64,000 nt of DNA, from assembly GCA_946476985.1 (NCBI GenBank), contig CAMKWS010000004.1, forward strand, positions 100,328-164,327, read 5' to 3'. The notes below the pieces were generated by a model. It did not search any database and was not told the DNA's origin. It saw nothing but the letters and a program-made list of their open reading frames with translations. The position numbers and the translations under genes are program-made. The DNA comes from an uncultured Acetobacteraceae bacterium (GTDB lineage: Bacteria; Pseudomonadota; Alphaproteobacteria; Acetobacterales; Acetobacteraceae). Positions 55,517-64,000 of this stretch are shown here, piece after piece. Each line of letters opens with the position of its first letter. Position 1 is the first letter of the stretch.

Positions 55517-58500
55517 TTATTCCTCATCACCTTCATCATCGTTCTGGTCCAAACCGAGAGATGCGCGGGTCGCTAGAACATCTCGTTTACCAACATGGTT
55601 AGCTGCACTAATGATGCCTTCACGTTCCATCTGGTCGATAATATTTGCTGCGCGGTTGTAGCCAATAGAGAGATGGCGCTGAACAAAGCTGGTTGAGGCA
55701 CGTTGTTCACGAATAACGAGTTCAATCGCCTGCTCATACATGTCATTATTGCTGTCGCTATCGCTGCCTCGGCTACTACGGTTTGCAGGGGCTGATTCTT
55801 CCTCAGGCTCTTCTGTAATCACATCGGCATTATAGACCGGCTCTCCTTTAGAGCGGAGGTCCGCCACAACTGCTTCGACTTCTTCATCACTAATGAAAGG
55901 TCCATGCACACGGGTAATGCGTGCCCCACCTTGCATAAAGAGCATATCACCACGGCCAAGAAGCTGCTCAGCCCCTTGCTCACCTAGAATGGTGCGGCTG
56001 TCATATTTGTTAGTGACTTGGAAAGAGATACGTGTTGGGAAGTTAGCCTTAATGGTTCCAGTGATCACATCAACGGAGGGGCGCTGTGTGGCCATAATGA
56101 CATGCACACCTGCGGCACGGGCTTTTTGTGCCAAGCGCAGTACGGAGCCTTCAATTTCCTTACCAGCGACCATCATGAGGTCTGCCATCTCATCAATCAC
56201 AATGACAATATAAGGTAGATGCTCAAGAGGAAGGCGATGTTCATCAAAAACAGGGCGTCCCGTTTCTGGGTCATAACCTGTTTGGATGCGCCGTGTTGGT
56301 GTCTCGCCCGAAGCTTTTAAGCGGCGAATACGGTCATTATAGCTGCTGATATTACGAACTTGATGATCCGCCATGAGATGGTAGCGGCGATCCATTTCTT
56401 GCACAGCCCATTTAAGAGCGCTGACAGCCTTGGGCGGTTCTGTAACCACAGGTGTCATCAAGTGAGGAATACCATCATAGATTGAGAGCTCCAAAATTTT
56501 GGGGTCAATCATAATGAGGCGGCAATCCTCAGGGCTGAGGCGGTAGAGTAAGGAGAGGATCATAGCATTGATCCCGACAGACTTACCTGACCCTGTCGTA
56601 CCAGCCACAAGTAGGTGAGGCATTTTAGCAAGGTCAGCAAAGACCGGCTCGCCAGCAATATCTTTACCTAACGCAAGGGGAAGTTTGCTTTTGTTCTCAC
56701 GCCATGCAGGGGACTGGAGTAAATCAGGGAAATATACCGTCTCACGTGTAGCGTTGGGGACTTCAATACCAATGACATTACGGCCTGGCACTGTTGCGAT
56801 ACGTACACTGAGTACCGCAAGGGAACGCGCTAAATCATCTGAAAGGCCAATCACTCGTGAAGAGCGCACACCAGGGGCGGGCTCAAGTTCATAAAGCGTG
56901 ACAACCGGTCCAGCGCGCCAATCTGTAATACTTCCTTGAACGCCGTAATCACTAAGCACTTTCTCAAGCATTTGTGCATTAGCCTGAAGTGCCTCTTCAG
57001 AGGGGCCAACATCATTGCTAGCTGGTGGGGGATTGAGCAGGTTGATAGACGGTGGCAACCAACCAGAAAGAGAGGTGATCTCGGCTAGGTTCCCATTAGG
57101 CTCAGCTGCGCCTTGGGAGCTGCTTCCTGTGGAGGTAGAGGGCTGTTGAGTTGTATGTGCAACAGGCCCTGTGGAGATAGGCTCTGCTTGAATAACAGAG
57201 TGAGGTGAACCAGGATGATATTCTGCCCCTGAATGCGCTTGGCTTGTGGAAGGTGGAAGAGGTTCGCTCTGGTGTTGCCGTTGTGATGGGGATAGAAAGC
57301 GCTTGAGTAAGGCAGGGCGGTGGTTCCCGGCAATATCCCATTGGGCCGGTGCAGGAGCATCGCCTTCTACGTCGTCTTCATAGCTATCTTCAAGATGGGA
57401 GGCTTCGGTGGGGATAACTTGAGGTTGGTTATTGTAAATATGCGCTAATTTTTGCCCATATGGGTTGGTTGGAGCATCTTCTTCATTATGTTTTTGTGGC
57501 AGCGGCTCAGCCACCGGTGTGGACTCATTTTGTGGGGTTGAATTTTGCCATGGAGCGGTCGCTTGCGGAGGGCTCATCCATGCTTGAGCTGTCCCTTCTG
57601 CAGGTGGAGCCGAGGCTGCTTGCCCTTGAGGGTTCGAGGTAGATGCTTGTTGTGTAAGGCTACGCATCAGAAAGCCCGATGGTAAAGCCCCATTCCCTTT
57701 GGCGGGGCGGCCATAACGGACAGGGCTGCCAGGGCCGGGGTTGTAAATGGTGGGGTTTTCTTCAGCAAGGGCCATTTCGCCTGTTGGGCGGCGATTGCGT
57801 AATGCACGGAAGGGGAGAGCAAAGAGGGCTGCAAAACCACGCCCAACTGAACGCCATTCATGCCCCTGTAACCCCATAGAGAGCGGGCAAAGTATCGCTA
57901 ATAAAACGAGTGTAATGCCAATAGCGACAATCCCACCCATCGCACCCGCTTCGCTTGTGGTGAGCTTCATTAATTTACGAGCGAGGAAGACACCGCTTTC
58001 TCCCCCTAGGCCACTGGTGGTTGGCCAAGGAATGTCTAGCCCTGGGATGGTGAGCTGCAAGAGGCCAATGAGCATGGCTGCACAAGGGAAAAGGACAAAG
58101 GCACTAATCAGCCGGAGAATAGGTAAGCCAAGGTTATGGTAGCGTAGAAGCCGCCATGTCCATGCTAATAAAACTACAGATGGTAAGATGCTAGTGAGCC
58201 CAAGAAGCTGGATAAGCCCATCTGCAATAGTTGCCCCCATCCGACCAAGAAGGTTGGTCGGCTCTGTTCCTGTGGCTGTATTAAATGAGGGGTCCAGAGG
58301 GTTAAAGCTAAAGAGAGAAGCCGCAATCCCTACGGCGAGAGCAAGAAGTATAAGCCCCAAAATCTCTAATAAACGGGCTGAGAGAATGCGTGAGAGGGTG
58401 GATTCATGCCAGTCAGGGATCTCCACATCCTGTGGTGAGGTGTGGCGAGCAGAAGTGGTTCCGATCGTGCTGTTACGGCGTAGGATAGCTGGTAAATGAC

Positions 58501-58537
58501 CGCGTATCTTTGCGAACAGGCTGGGCTTGGAAATCAC
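55517..58537 (-). CDS. ftsK: DNA translocase FtsK
   Basis: Pumps chromosomal DNA during septum closure and aids chromosome-dimer resolution. The protein is 1006 residues. An N-terminal membrane domain has about four hydrophobic segments (51-215). A long Pro/Gln/Ser/Thr-rich linker (250-500) follows. The motor has Walker A GTTGSGKS (646-653), a Walker B in PYIVIVIDEMADLMMVAG and KARAAGVHVIMATQRPSVDVITG. The C-terminal gamma domain (about 940-1006) has STSFVQRHLSIGYNRAANIIDQME for recognising KOPS sites. It precedes an RluA-type gene. Confidence 0.98.
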   Translation of the reverse strand: MISKPSLFAKIRGHLPAILRRNSTIGTTSARHTSPQDVEIPDWHESTLSRILSARLLEILGLILLALAVGIAASLFSFNPLDPSFNTATGTEPTNLLGRMGATIADGLIQLLGLTSILPSVVLLAWTWRLLRYHNLGLPILRLISAFVLFPCAAMLIGLLQLTIPGLDIPWPTTSGLGGESGVFLARKLMKLTTSEAGAMGGIVAIGITLVLLAILCPLSMGLQGHEWRSVGRGFAALFALPFRALRNRRPTGEMALAEENPTIYNPGPGSPVRYGRPAKGNGALPSGFLMRSLTQQASTSNPQGQAASAPPAEGTAQAWMSPPQATAPWQNSTPQNESTPVAEPLPQKHNEEDAPTNPYGQKLAHIYNNQPQVIPTEASHLEDSYEDDVEGDAPAPAQWDIAGNHRPALLKRFLSPSQRQHQSEPLPPSTSQAHSGAEYHPGSPHSVIQAEPISTGPVAHTTQQPSTSTGSSSQGAAEPNGNLAEITSLSGWLPPSINLLNPPPASNDVGPSEEALQANAQMLEKVLSDYGVQGSITDWRAGPVVTLYELEPAPGVRSSRVIGLSDDLARSLAVLSVRIATVPGRNVIGIEVPNATRETVYFPDLLQSPAWRENKSKLPLALGKDIAGEPVFADLAKMPHLLVAGTTGSGKSVGINAMILSLLYRLSPEDCRLIMIDPKILELSIYDGIPHLMTPVVTEPPKAVSALKWAVQEMDRRYHLMADHQVRNISSYNDRIRRLKASGETPTRRIQTGYDPETGRPVFDEHRLPLEHLPYIVIVIDEMADLMMVAGKEIEGSVLRLAQKARAAGVHVIMATQRPSVDVITGTIKANFPTRISFQVTNKYDSRTILGEQGAEQLLGRGDMLFMQGGARITRVHGPFISDEEVEAVVADLRSKGEPVYNADVITEEPEEESAPANRSSRGSDSDSNNDMYEQAIELVIREQRASTSFVQRHLSIGYNRAANIIDQMEREGIISAANHVGKRDVLATRASLGLDQNDDEGDEE

Positions 58538-58677
58538 TGCGGAATGTCCTCTGACAAGTGCGGGGCGACATTGATGGGTGTAAATCTAGCTCATCGCTGC
58601 TGATTCTGGAATGGAGAGCTACGACCTCATAAAAGGTAGAGCTTTCTTCCGGCAGGGGAGGGCTATTTTACATGGAG

Positions 58678-59310
58678 TTAGGTGCGGCTGTCTTGCCGCC
58701 AAATATGAACTGTAGCGGCGCCAAAATTACGCTGGGCAAGTAAGGGAGGCGGTGGTGCGTCAATACTCGGGAGTAAATGTGCATGGAAGGGTTGGAAAGG
58801 TTCTTCCGGTTCTTTGTCTTTGTGCTCGCTGGGTAAGGGGGCACTTTCTGTCTCTGCGATGATTAAAGCGCCATCAGCAATCCATCCCATGCGCCATAAG
58901 GCTCGTAACCCTTTGGGGACGAGGCCTTTGTGGTAAGGTGGATCGAGGAAGATCAGTGTATGAGGTTGCGAGGCTCGTGGAGGGCGTGTGACATCACAAT
59001 GTCGCAGGCGGGCGAGTGTTTCCATTTTACAGCTACGCAAATTGGCCTGCAAAGCGGCCATACCTGGGCGGCTGCCTTCCATAAAAGTTGCAAATTTTGC
59101 TCCACGGGAGAGGGCCTCTAATCCAAGGGCCCCCGTGCCAGCAAAAGCATCAAGCACAATAGCTTCTTCTAAAGCTTCCCGTCCAAACCATGGGGCGTGC
59201 ATAAGCATATCAAAAATTGTTTGTCGGGCACGTTGCGCTGTGGGGCGTGTTGTTACACCAGGTGGGGCTTGTAGGCGGCGGCCACGTGCGCTTCCAGCGA
59301 TAATTCTCAT
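58678..59310 (-). CDS. rsmD: 16S rRNA (guanine966-N2)-methyltransferase
   Basis: Methylates G966 of 16S rRNA, 210 residues. The start MRIIAGSARGRRLQAPPG is the family hallmark. TRPTAQRARQTIFDML, VLDAFAGTGALGLEALSRGA (SAM-binding motif) and LIFLDPPYHKGLV with the catalytic DPPY follow. The last 40 residues are Pro-rich and variable. It starts 4 bp after the stop of the RsuA/RluB gene, so the two RNA-modification genes form one unit. Confidence 0.96.
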   Translation of the reverse strand: MRIIAGSARGRRLQAPPGVTTRPTAQRARQTIFDMLMHAPWFGREALEEAIVLDAFAGTGALGLEALSRGAKFATFMEGSRPGMAALQANLRSCKMETLARLRHCDVTRPPRASQPHTLIFLDPPYHKGLVPKGLRALWRMGWIADGALIIAETESAPLPSEHKDKEPEEPFQPFHAHLLPSIDAPPPPLLAQRNFGAATVHIWRQDSRT

Positions 59311-59313
59311 CGC

Positions 59314-60105
59314 TTAATGCCGTTTCTTTTTAGGAGAAGCAGTTTTTGTGCTCGGAATTTGCTCCGCAAGAGTGCGTGTAGCGACTTCTTCAAGCTCATG
59401 GGGTTTAAGGTTGCCGAGGGTAAAAGGGCCGTATGAAAGGCGAATGAGGCGACTTACATGTAGGTTCATGCCCATCATTACTTTACGAATTTCTCGGTTC
59501 TTACCTTCACGTAAGCTTACAGTAAGCCACGAATTGTCCCCTTTGGAGGAATCCAGTGTTGCTTCAATTGGTCCGTAACGCACACCATCCAGCACACAGC
59601 CATCCGCCAAAGATTTAAGACGTTTTTCATCAACCAAACCAAAGACGCGCACGCGGTAACGGCGGATCCATTGACGGGAGGGAAGCTCAAGTTCACGAGC
59701 TAGGGCACCGTCATTGGTGAGCAGCAATAATCCCTCTGAGTTAAGGTCCAGGCGGCCTACACTAATGACACGCGGCATCCCTTTTGGGAGGGATTCGAAA
59801 ACAGTACGCCGCTCTTCGGGATCATGATGTGTTGTAACGAGGCCGGCAGGTTTGTGATATCTCCAGAGGCGTGTGCGTTGCGGCGGGTCTACAGGTTTGC
59901 CGTCTACACTCACAATGTCACCCGGCTGGATGAATGTTGCGGGATGGGTTACGGGCTTACCATCAAGAGTGATGCGCCCTTCCTCAATCATGCGTTCAAT
60001 ATCACGGCGGCTCGCAACGCCACGGCGTGCAAGAGCTTTGGCGATACGTTCGCCACGACTTGTATCAGAAGAAGGAGAAGAAGCGTCTGTCATATACGCG
60101 GACAT
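59314..60105 (-). CDS. RsuA/RluB-family pseudouridine synthase
   Basis: A 263-residue enzyme with an N-terminal S4 RNA-binding domain (ERIAKALARRGVASRRDIERMI, GRITLDGKPV) and a catalytic domain with VGRLDLNSEGLLLLTNDG around the nucleophilic aspartate. NREIRKVMMGMNLHVSRLIRLSYGPF is the closing family segment. The tail is basic (PSTKTASPKKKRH). This is the large-subunit (RluB) or 16S (RsuA) type; the site is not decidable by eye. ATG 60105 or 60093 may start it. Confidence 0.94.
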   Translation of the reverse strand: MSAYMTDASSPSSDTSRGERIAKALARRGVASRRDIERMIEEGRITLDGKPVTHPATFIQPGDIVSVDGKPVDPPQRTRLWRYHKPAGLVTTHHDPEERRTVFESLPKGMPRVISVGRLDLNSEGLLLLTNDGALARELELPSRQWIRRYRVRVFGLVDEKRLKSLADGCVLDGVRYGPIEATLDSSKGDNSWLTVSLREGKNREIRKVMMGMNLHVSRLIRLSYGPFTLGNLKPHELEEVATRTLAEQIPSTKTASPKKKRH

Positions 60106-60261
60106 ACCGTGCTAGACCTTTCTTTGGCAATCTCTTTAGAAGTTTTTACTCTTTGTTCGTGTTTTTCTTTTGCGTAGAGAGGGGCTTTTTTTATCTATTT
60201 TGATGAAGGAGGGAAGTAGATTGTTTTATTTCTCGTTTTCGTCTTTAAGATTTGACGGCAT

Positions 60262-60720
60262 ATGATGACAACACAAATAGCTATGCAGAAAGCCCTTTCC
60301 CTCGCAAAAGAAGCTGCCCAAATGGGCGAGGTGCCTGTAGGGGCTGTCGTTTTGGATGAGAACGGCCATGTTCTGGCTGTGGCTCATAATGAGGTTGAGA
60401 TAGGACATGATGCATCCGCTCATGCGGAGTTGCTGGCTATGCGTCGCGCAGCTGTAAAGCGAGGCTCCCCTCGTCTTACAGGGTGTACGCTTGTTGTTAC
60501 ATTAGAGCCATGTCCGATGTGCGCTGCGGCGATTACGCACTTTCGTATTGGTCGATTAATTTATGGGGCTTATGATCCTAAAGGTGGAGCTGTGGATCAT
60601 GGGCCGAGGCTTTTTCAGCGTGAGGCATGTTTGCATCGGCCAAGTGATATTATTAGTGGTGTGTGTGAACGAGATGCTGCGCAGCAGTTAAAAGAATTTT
60701 TCCATCAGCTGCGCAGCTAG
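60262..60720 (+). CDS. tadA: tRNA adenosine(34) deaminase
   Basis: Converts A34 to inosine in tRNA-Arg(ACG). The protein is 152 residues. The zinc ligands are His54 (SAHAELLAM, with catalytic Glu56) and Cys84/Cys87 (LEPCPMCAAA). ARIGRLIYG-like FRIGRLIYGAYDPKGGAVDHG is the standard TadA segment. ATG 60262 is the start. It is convergent with azlD; both stop codons lie within one short inverted repeat. Confidence 0.97.
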   Translation: MMTTQIAMQKALSLAKEAAQMGEVPVGAVVLDENGHVLAVAHNEVEIGHDASAHAELLAMRRAAVKRGSPRLTGCTLVVTLEPCPMCAAAITHFRIGRLIYGAYDPKGGAVDHGPRLFQREACLHRPSDIISGVCERDAAQQLKEFFHQLRS

Positions 60721-60728
60721 GATGAGTT

Positions 60729-61028
60729 TTATCCTAAAAGAGTACGGCTCAAGCCAGTAGCAATAATGCCGCATAGCATGGTTGGTAAGAGAGAGAAGCG
60801 CGTTGCGGTAAGAAGTGTAACAACTAGACCGATAAGGTTAGCTGGGTCGCCTGTGGCAAAAATAGGGGCGATGACGGCAATGAGTACACAACCGGGGATA
60901 ATATCCATAAGGGCTAATGTGCGTGGCGAGAGCTTGCAGCGTGCAAGAAGTAAATATCCTGTCACCCGTGTGAGATATGTTACAAATGCCATAGCAAGAA
61001 TGGCCAAAAGAGCTGGGAGCTGTATCAT
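60729..61028 (-). CDS. azlD: Branched-chain amino acid exporter small subunit AzlD
   Basis: A 99-residue, three- to four-helix membrane protein that works with AzlC in export of branched-chain amino acids. Features are LAMAFVTYLTRVTGYLLL and LALMDIIPGCVLIAVIAP, typical of AzlD. The reading frame begins at ATG 61028, sharing a 4-bp ATGA overlap with the azlC stop, so translation is coupled. A longer frame upstream runs antiparallel to azlC sense and is not a gene. Confidence 0.92.
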   Translation of the reverse strand: MIQLPALLAILAMAFVTYLTRVTGYLLLARCKLSPRTLALMDIIPGCVLIAVIAPIFATGDPANLIGLVVTLLTATRFSLLPTMLCGIIATGLSRTLLG

Positions 61029-61747
61029 ACATTCCTCACTGTTAGCCATGCGACAATAATACCTGCAATCGTCCCAGCAGGGACGTACCAGGCTCCGGGG
61101 AATAAGCGATATACCGCAATGGCAACGCCTAGGCTGACACACCAGGGCAGAGCAGTGCGTATGCCTTTCCACATGCTTTTTAAAAGAATGATAAAGACCG
61201 CAGGAAAGGCCATATCTACCCCATAACGGGTGAGGTCTCCCAGCATATTGCCTGTACAGCCTCCCATAAAGGTAAAGAGTACCCAACTTGTGTAGAGGCA
61301 CAGGGTCACACCGAGGTAAAATCCTACGCTAAAGCGCCTTTTGGGGTCTTTTTGGATATCCTCTAATACTAAAGCCCATATTTCATCACACATGAAAAAG
61401 AGCAGAAGGAGTGCTTTTTTGCGGGGTAGCTGATGTAGATAAGGGGTAAGAGCCACACTCATGATGATATGGCGGCTATTAATGAGAAAGGTCACGCCCG
61501 CAAGTAAGATAATTGCAGGTGGTGTAGACCATAGCCCCACGGCCGCGAACTCTGATCCCCCGGCAAAATTCAGCCCCGTAAGTAGAGGAACCTCACCTAA
61601 TGAGAGGCCCTTTTGCAGAGCTTGGCTGCCGAGGAGAAGGCCAAAGGGAATAAAAGCAATAAGCAGTGGTAGAGACGTCTTCATTCCACGCCATAATTCA
61701 GCACGGAATGGTGGGGCAGAGTGAGTGTGGACGAAGTGTTCGCTCAT
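61025..61747 (-). CDS. azlC: Branched-chain amino acid exporter large subunit AzlC
   Basis: A 240-residue membrane protein of the AzlC family. It has LPLLIAFIPFGLLLGSQA, TGLNFAGGSEFAAVGLW and FLINSRHIIMSVALTPYL, the AzlC hallmarks, and LCDEIWAL-like MCDEIWALVLED. The start 61747 follows GAGGGA at 5-bp spacing; ATG 61759 is the alternative. Together with AzlD it exports leucine or analogues. A shared divergent region with degP lies upstream. Confidence 0.93.
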   Translation of the reverse strand: MSEHFVHTHSAPPFRAELWRGMKTSLPLLIAFIPFGLLLGSQALQKGLSLGEVPLLTGLNFAGGSEFAAVGLWSTPPAIILLAGVTFLINSRHIIMSVALTPYLHQLPRKKALLLLFFMCDEIWALVLEDIQKDPKRRFSVGFYLGVTLCLYTSWVLFTFMGGCTGNMLGDLTRYGVDMAFPAVFIILLKSMWKGIRTALPWCVSLGVAIAVYRLFPGAWYVPAGTIAGIIVAWLTVRNV

Positions 61748-61914
61748 AGCATCCCTCATTAAGGTTGGTTTTGCGTTTCAGCAAGAGAGGCAGTGAGAAA
61801 GTCTTACCGATCTTTCATCTAACGGTAGCTTGTATGAAAGGTAGAATGCTCCATATTGGGAAGAGTAATCTCATGGTTGCTTGTTGATAATAGAACGTCA
61901 GGAATAAAATAGAG

Positions 61915-63450
61915 ATGATGCCAAGTTCACGTTTCTCTTTGGCTTGCCTGGCAATGTTACCTGTATTGGGTATGGCCAGTGCTCCTTTGCCTGCTTTTGC
62001 CCAAAATGCACCAATTCGCCCGCAAATGTCAGGGTCGCAAGGTATTCCTGACTTTGTACAGATCGTAAAACAGGTAAAGCCGGCGGTTGTTTCCATCAGT
62101 GCACGTATTCGTGAGAGTGCGGCTGATGACGAAGGTGATGGTGGGCCATCAGGCATGGGCGGAGCGCAGGGCTTCCCTTTTCCGTTCCCATTCCCTTTCC
62201 AGATGATGCCGGGGGTGCCATCTAATCGCACGGTAGAGGCTCGTGGTTCAGGGTTTATCATCTCGTCTGATGGCTATGTGGTGACGAACAATCACGTTAT
62301 TAATGGCGCAACAAAGGTTAATGTGAAGTTAGATGACGGCACAGTGATGCCGGCAAAGGTCATTGGCCACGATGCAAAGACTGATATTGCGCTATTGCAA
62401 GTGAAGGCATCGCATCTTCCTTATGTGGAGTTGGGTAATTCTGACGATGTGCAGCCTGGGCAATGGGTTGTGGCTGTGGGGAATCCCTATGGGCTAGGTG
62501 GAACAGTGACGTCTGGGATCATTTCTGCTCTAGGGCGGGATCTGCACTCCGGTGCATATAATGACTTCATACAGGTCGATGCTCCCATAAATCGCGGCAA
62601 CTCCGGTGGTCCGCTAATCACGCTTGACGGTAAGGTGATTGGTGTGAACTCGATGATTATGTCCCCTAACGGAGGGGGGTCTATTGGGATTGGTTTTGCA
62701 ATTCCGGCAGTAACGGTCCGTTCAGTCGTGGATCAGTTGCGGACAACGGGCCATGTGGTTCGTGGTTATATTGGTGTTGAAACACAGAGCATCACGCCAA
62801 CTATGGCGCGCGCCTTAAATCTAGAGGCTGATCATCCTGGTGCACCGCCTCATGGGGCTTTAGTGGCCAATGTGGTCAATGGAAGCCCGGCGGCTAAGGC
62901 GGGGCTGAAGAGTGGTGATATTATCCTCGCAATTGATGGGCATTCTGTTCGTAGTGCGCATGATCTTGCTGTAAAGGTTGTGGCTATTACACCGGGCAAG
63001 AAAAGTGCCTTTAAGGTCTTGCGGGATGGTAAATCCGTTAATCTAACGGTGACCATCGGTAGTTTGGGAGCCCGTGGCCAAGATAACGGTAGCGTTGATA
63101 GTACAACGGGGGCAGAGGCCTCTGGGCGTTTAGGTTTGTCTTTAGCGACCCTTACCCCGCGTACACGTCAGGAGCTTGGGTTGGATGATACCGTACAGGG
63201 TAGTGTAGTCGCTGATATCGCACAGGATAGCCCCGCAGAACATGCTGGTATCCGCCCGGGGGACATTATTGTAGGTGTTGGCAACCAACCAACGGCGAAT
63301 CCCCATGCTGTTGCCTCTCTTGTGCAAAAGGCACTAGCGCAGCATCAACCCCCTCTCTTACGTATTTTAAGAGATGGTCAGCAGTTGTTTGTTGCTGTGT
63401 CTCCTGATGACAGCTCAAGCAGTGATGATAATGATGATAGTCCGGAATAG
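61915..63450 (+). CDS. degP: Periplasmic Do-family serine protease/chaperone
   Basis: A 511-residue HtrA protease with a signal peptide (about 1-29, PLPAFAQ). The catalytic triad is His127 (TNNHVI), Asp157 (KTDIALLQV) and Ser230 (NRGNSGGP). Two PDZ domains follow (about 270-370 and 400-500), the first closing in VAITPGKKSAFKVLR, the second in RPGDIIVGVGNQP. A FPFPFPF repeat lies at 87-95 in a glycine-rich LA-like loop. The tail is Asp/Ser-rich. It degrades misfolded envelope proteins under heat or folding stress. It is the second HtrA protease in this window. Confidence 0.96.
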   Translation: MMPSSRFSLACLAMLPVLGMASAPLPAFAQNAPIRPQMSGSQGIPDFVQIVKQVKPAVVSISARIRESAADDEGDGGPSGMGGAQGFPFPFPFPFQMMPGVPSNRTVEARGSGFIISSDGYVVTNNHVINGATKVNVKLDDGTVMPAKVIGHDAKTDIALLQVKASHLPYVELGNSDDVQPGQWVVAVGNPYGLGGTVTSGIISALGRDLHSGAYNDFIQVDAPINRGNSGGPLITLDGKVIGVNSMIMSPNGGGSIGIGFAIPAVTVRSVVDQLRTTGHVVRGYIGVETQSITPTMARALNLEADHPGAPPHGALVANVVNGSPAAKAGLKSGDIILAIDGHSVRSAHDLAVKVVAITPGKKSAFKVLRDGKSVNLTVTIGSLGARGQDNGSVDSTTGAEASGRLGLSLATLTPRTRQELGLDDTVQGSVVADIAQDSPAEHAGIRPGDIIVGVGNQPTANPHAVASLVQKALAQHQPPLLRILRDGQQLFVAVSPDDSSSSDDNDDSPE

Positions 63451-63542
63451 GATGGAATGAAGTGAGGCCTGTGCGCCGGTATTTATTGTCAAAATATTGT
63501 TATAAATGCGGCGTAATTTGTTAGAATTATAAGGTATTGCAG

Positions 63543-63583
63543 AAAAACCCCGTCTTCATATCGGTATGGAGGCGGGGTTTTTC
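63543..63583. terminator. Bidirectional terminator after degP
   Basis: AAAAACCCCG (63543-63552) and CGGGGTTTTT (63573-63582) form a perfect stem around an imperfect hairpin (CCTCCATA/TATCGGTATGG-like), with A and T runs on each side. It lies about 95 bp past the degP stop. Confidence 0.9.
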
Positions 63584-63703
63584 TATTGTTCAGTTTGCGA
63601 TACAGGTTAGCATGAAGAGTTCATAATTCCTTGGGTATATATTAATATATTTTGAAAGTGGGATGTGGGGTAAATCCAATGATGAGAAGACTAATTTCCA
63701 TCT

Positions 63704-64000
63704 ATGAATAATCGTACTTTCTTTAACCTGTATTATAATTTCATAAAGCGCTCCGTACATTCTGTAGGGGGGGGATGCGTTCTCCTGCTTGCTGTATGTG
63801 TTCAAGCGGGGGCGGGTGATGTCTCCTCTTCAGCATCTCAGGTCGCTCCTACTCTGTCGTCGCCTGCGTCTTCGGGGGTAGAGACGGCCAAGGTGCCTCA
63901 GTCTACAGATTCTGTTGCGCCATCGGTACCAGTTTTGGTAGGTGCGCCAACGCCAACGCCAACGCCAACGCCAACGCCAACGCCAACGCCAACGCCAACG
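63704..64000 (+). CDS. Exported Pro/Thr-repeat protein, 3' end outside window
   Basis: Reading from ATG 63704 gives 99 codons without a stop to the window edge. The N-terminus is a long signal peptide: a basic stretch (NFIKRSVHS), then a hydrophobic core (GGGCVLLLAVCVQ), with likely cleavage near AGAG (about 38). The next 40 residues are Ser/Pro/Val/Thr-rich, then Pro-Thr dipeptides begin at residue 82 and continue to the end. A G8 run (63767-63774) lies in the signal-peptide coding part. The product is probably secreted or surface-bound, but the domain behind the repeat lies outside the window. A ten-codon frame (63679-63711) with GGGG upstream overlaps the start. Confidence 0.65.
   Translation, partial: MNNRTFFNLYYNFIKRSVHSVGGGCVLLLAVCVQAGAGDVSSSASQVAPTLSSPASSGVETAKVPQSTDSVAPSVPVLVGAPTPTPTPTPTPTPTPTPT
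63947..64000 (+). repeat. Perfect hexanucleotide tandem repeat (CCAACG)n
   Basis: Nine exact copies of CCAACG run from 63947 to the window end and continue beyond. Each unit is two codons and encodes Pro-Thr, so length changes would keep the reading frame and alter the linker length. Confidence 0.97.

Noticed and set aside
60718..60736. TAGGAT/ATCCTA repeat across the convergent tadA and azlD stops.
   Set aside because: A short 6-bp stem with no T run on either strand. Too weak to call a terminator.
60729..61301. A 190-codon frame that includes azlD with a long upstream extension.
   Set aside because: The extension lies within azlC in another frame. Similarity begins only at residue 92, so the gene starts at 61028.

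Overview
The window looks like a chromosomal segment of an acetic acid bacterium (Acetobacteraceae, Alphaproteobacteria) of roughly 50% GC by eye. The basis is the alphaproteobacterial character of the housekeeping proteins, the pairing of metK with trmB, a bc1 complex next to a cyanide-insensitive bd-type quinol oxidase with a DUF2474 mini-subunit, and AzlCD, Bcr/CflA and HtrA genes resembling those of this family. An insect- or flower-associated genus with a reduced genome is possible, but that is an inference and no species can be named. Almost everything is core metabolism and housekeeping. I see no insertion sequence, prophage, integrase, rRNA operon or CRISPR array.

Layout. 1-2.6 kb: 3' part of sucA (2-oxoglutarate dehydrogenase E1), minus strand. 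2.8-5.9 kb: a 2OG-Fe(II) oxygenase, asd and hemH. 6.0-12.2 kb, minus strand: a small exported protein, tRNA-Pro, the electron-transfer-flavoprotein set (etfA, etfB, ETF:quinone oxidoreductase), trmB and metK. 12.2-16.5 kb, minus strand: dapB, dnaJ and dnaK, with an attenuator-like terminator between dnaK and dnaJ and a possible RpoH promoter ahead of dnaK. 16.9-22.5 kb, plus strand: an uncharacterised lipoprotein, a family-4 glycosyltransferase, a 57-residue basic protein, an EamA transporter, dcd and murA. 22.5-30.5 kb: a LOG-family hydrolase and an MFS carrier (minus), then a NUDIX hydrolase, a VTT membrane protein, a Bcr/CflA efflux pump, apt and hrpB (plus).

30.7-35.6 kb: an anchored HtrA-type protease facing a two-component operon that ends in two small exported proteins. 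35.8-42.2 kb: an aldo/keto reductase, then petABC (minus) divergent from cioAB plus a 49-residue DUF2474 protein (plus). These quinol-oxidising branches would draw on the quinone pool that the ETF:quinone oxidoreductase feeds. 42.3-46.2 kb: sdaA and a siderophore receptor behind a Fur-box-like sequence. 46.3-51 kb, minus strand: tRNA-Glu, a HIT protein and hisE-hisF-hisA-hisH-hisB, in which hisA is fused in frame to an N-terminal GNAT acetyltransferase. 51-54.7 kb, plus strand: a nitroreductase, a UbiH-type hydroxylase and an AT-rich orphan flavoprotein of the flavin-dependent-halogenase fold. 54.7-60.1 kb, minus strand: an RluA-type pseudouridine synthase, ftsK, rsmD and an RsuA/RluB-type pseudouridine synthase. 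60.3-63.5 kb: tadA, azlDC and degP. The window ends inside an exported protein with a Pro-Thr repeat encoded by perfect hexanucleotide repeats.

The items most worth a second look are the GNAT-HisA fusion, the orphan halogenase-like protein, the edge gene with a G8 tract and a tandem repeat, the HtrA protease with a histidine-rich insertion, and the lipoprotein/glycosyltransferase cluster. I found no clear multi-gene defence or mobile system. Functions are inferred from sequence motifs read by eye; no database search was run.
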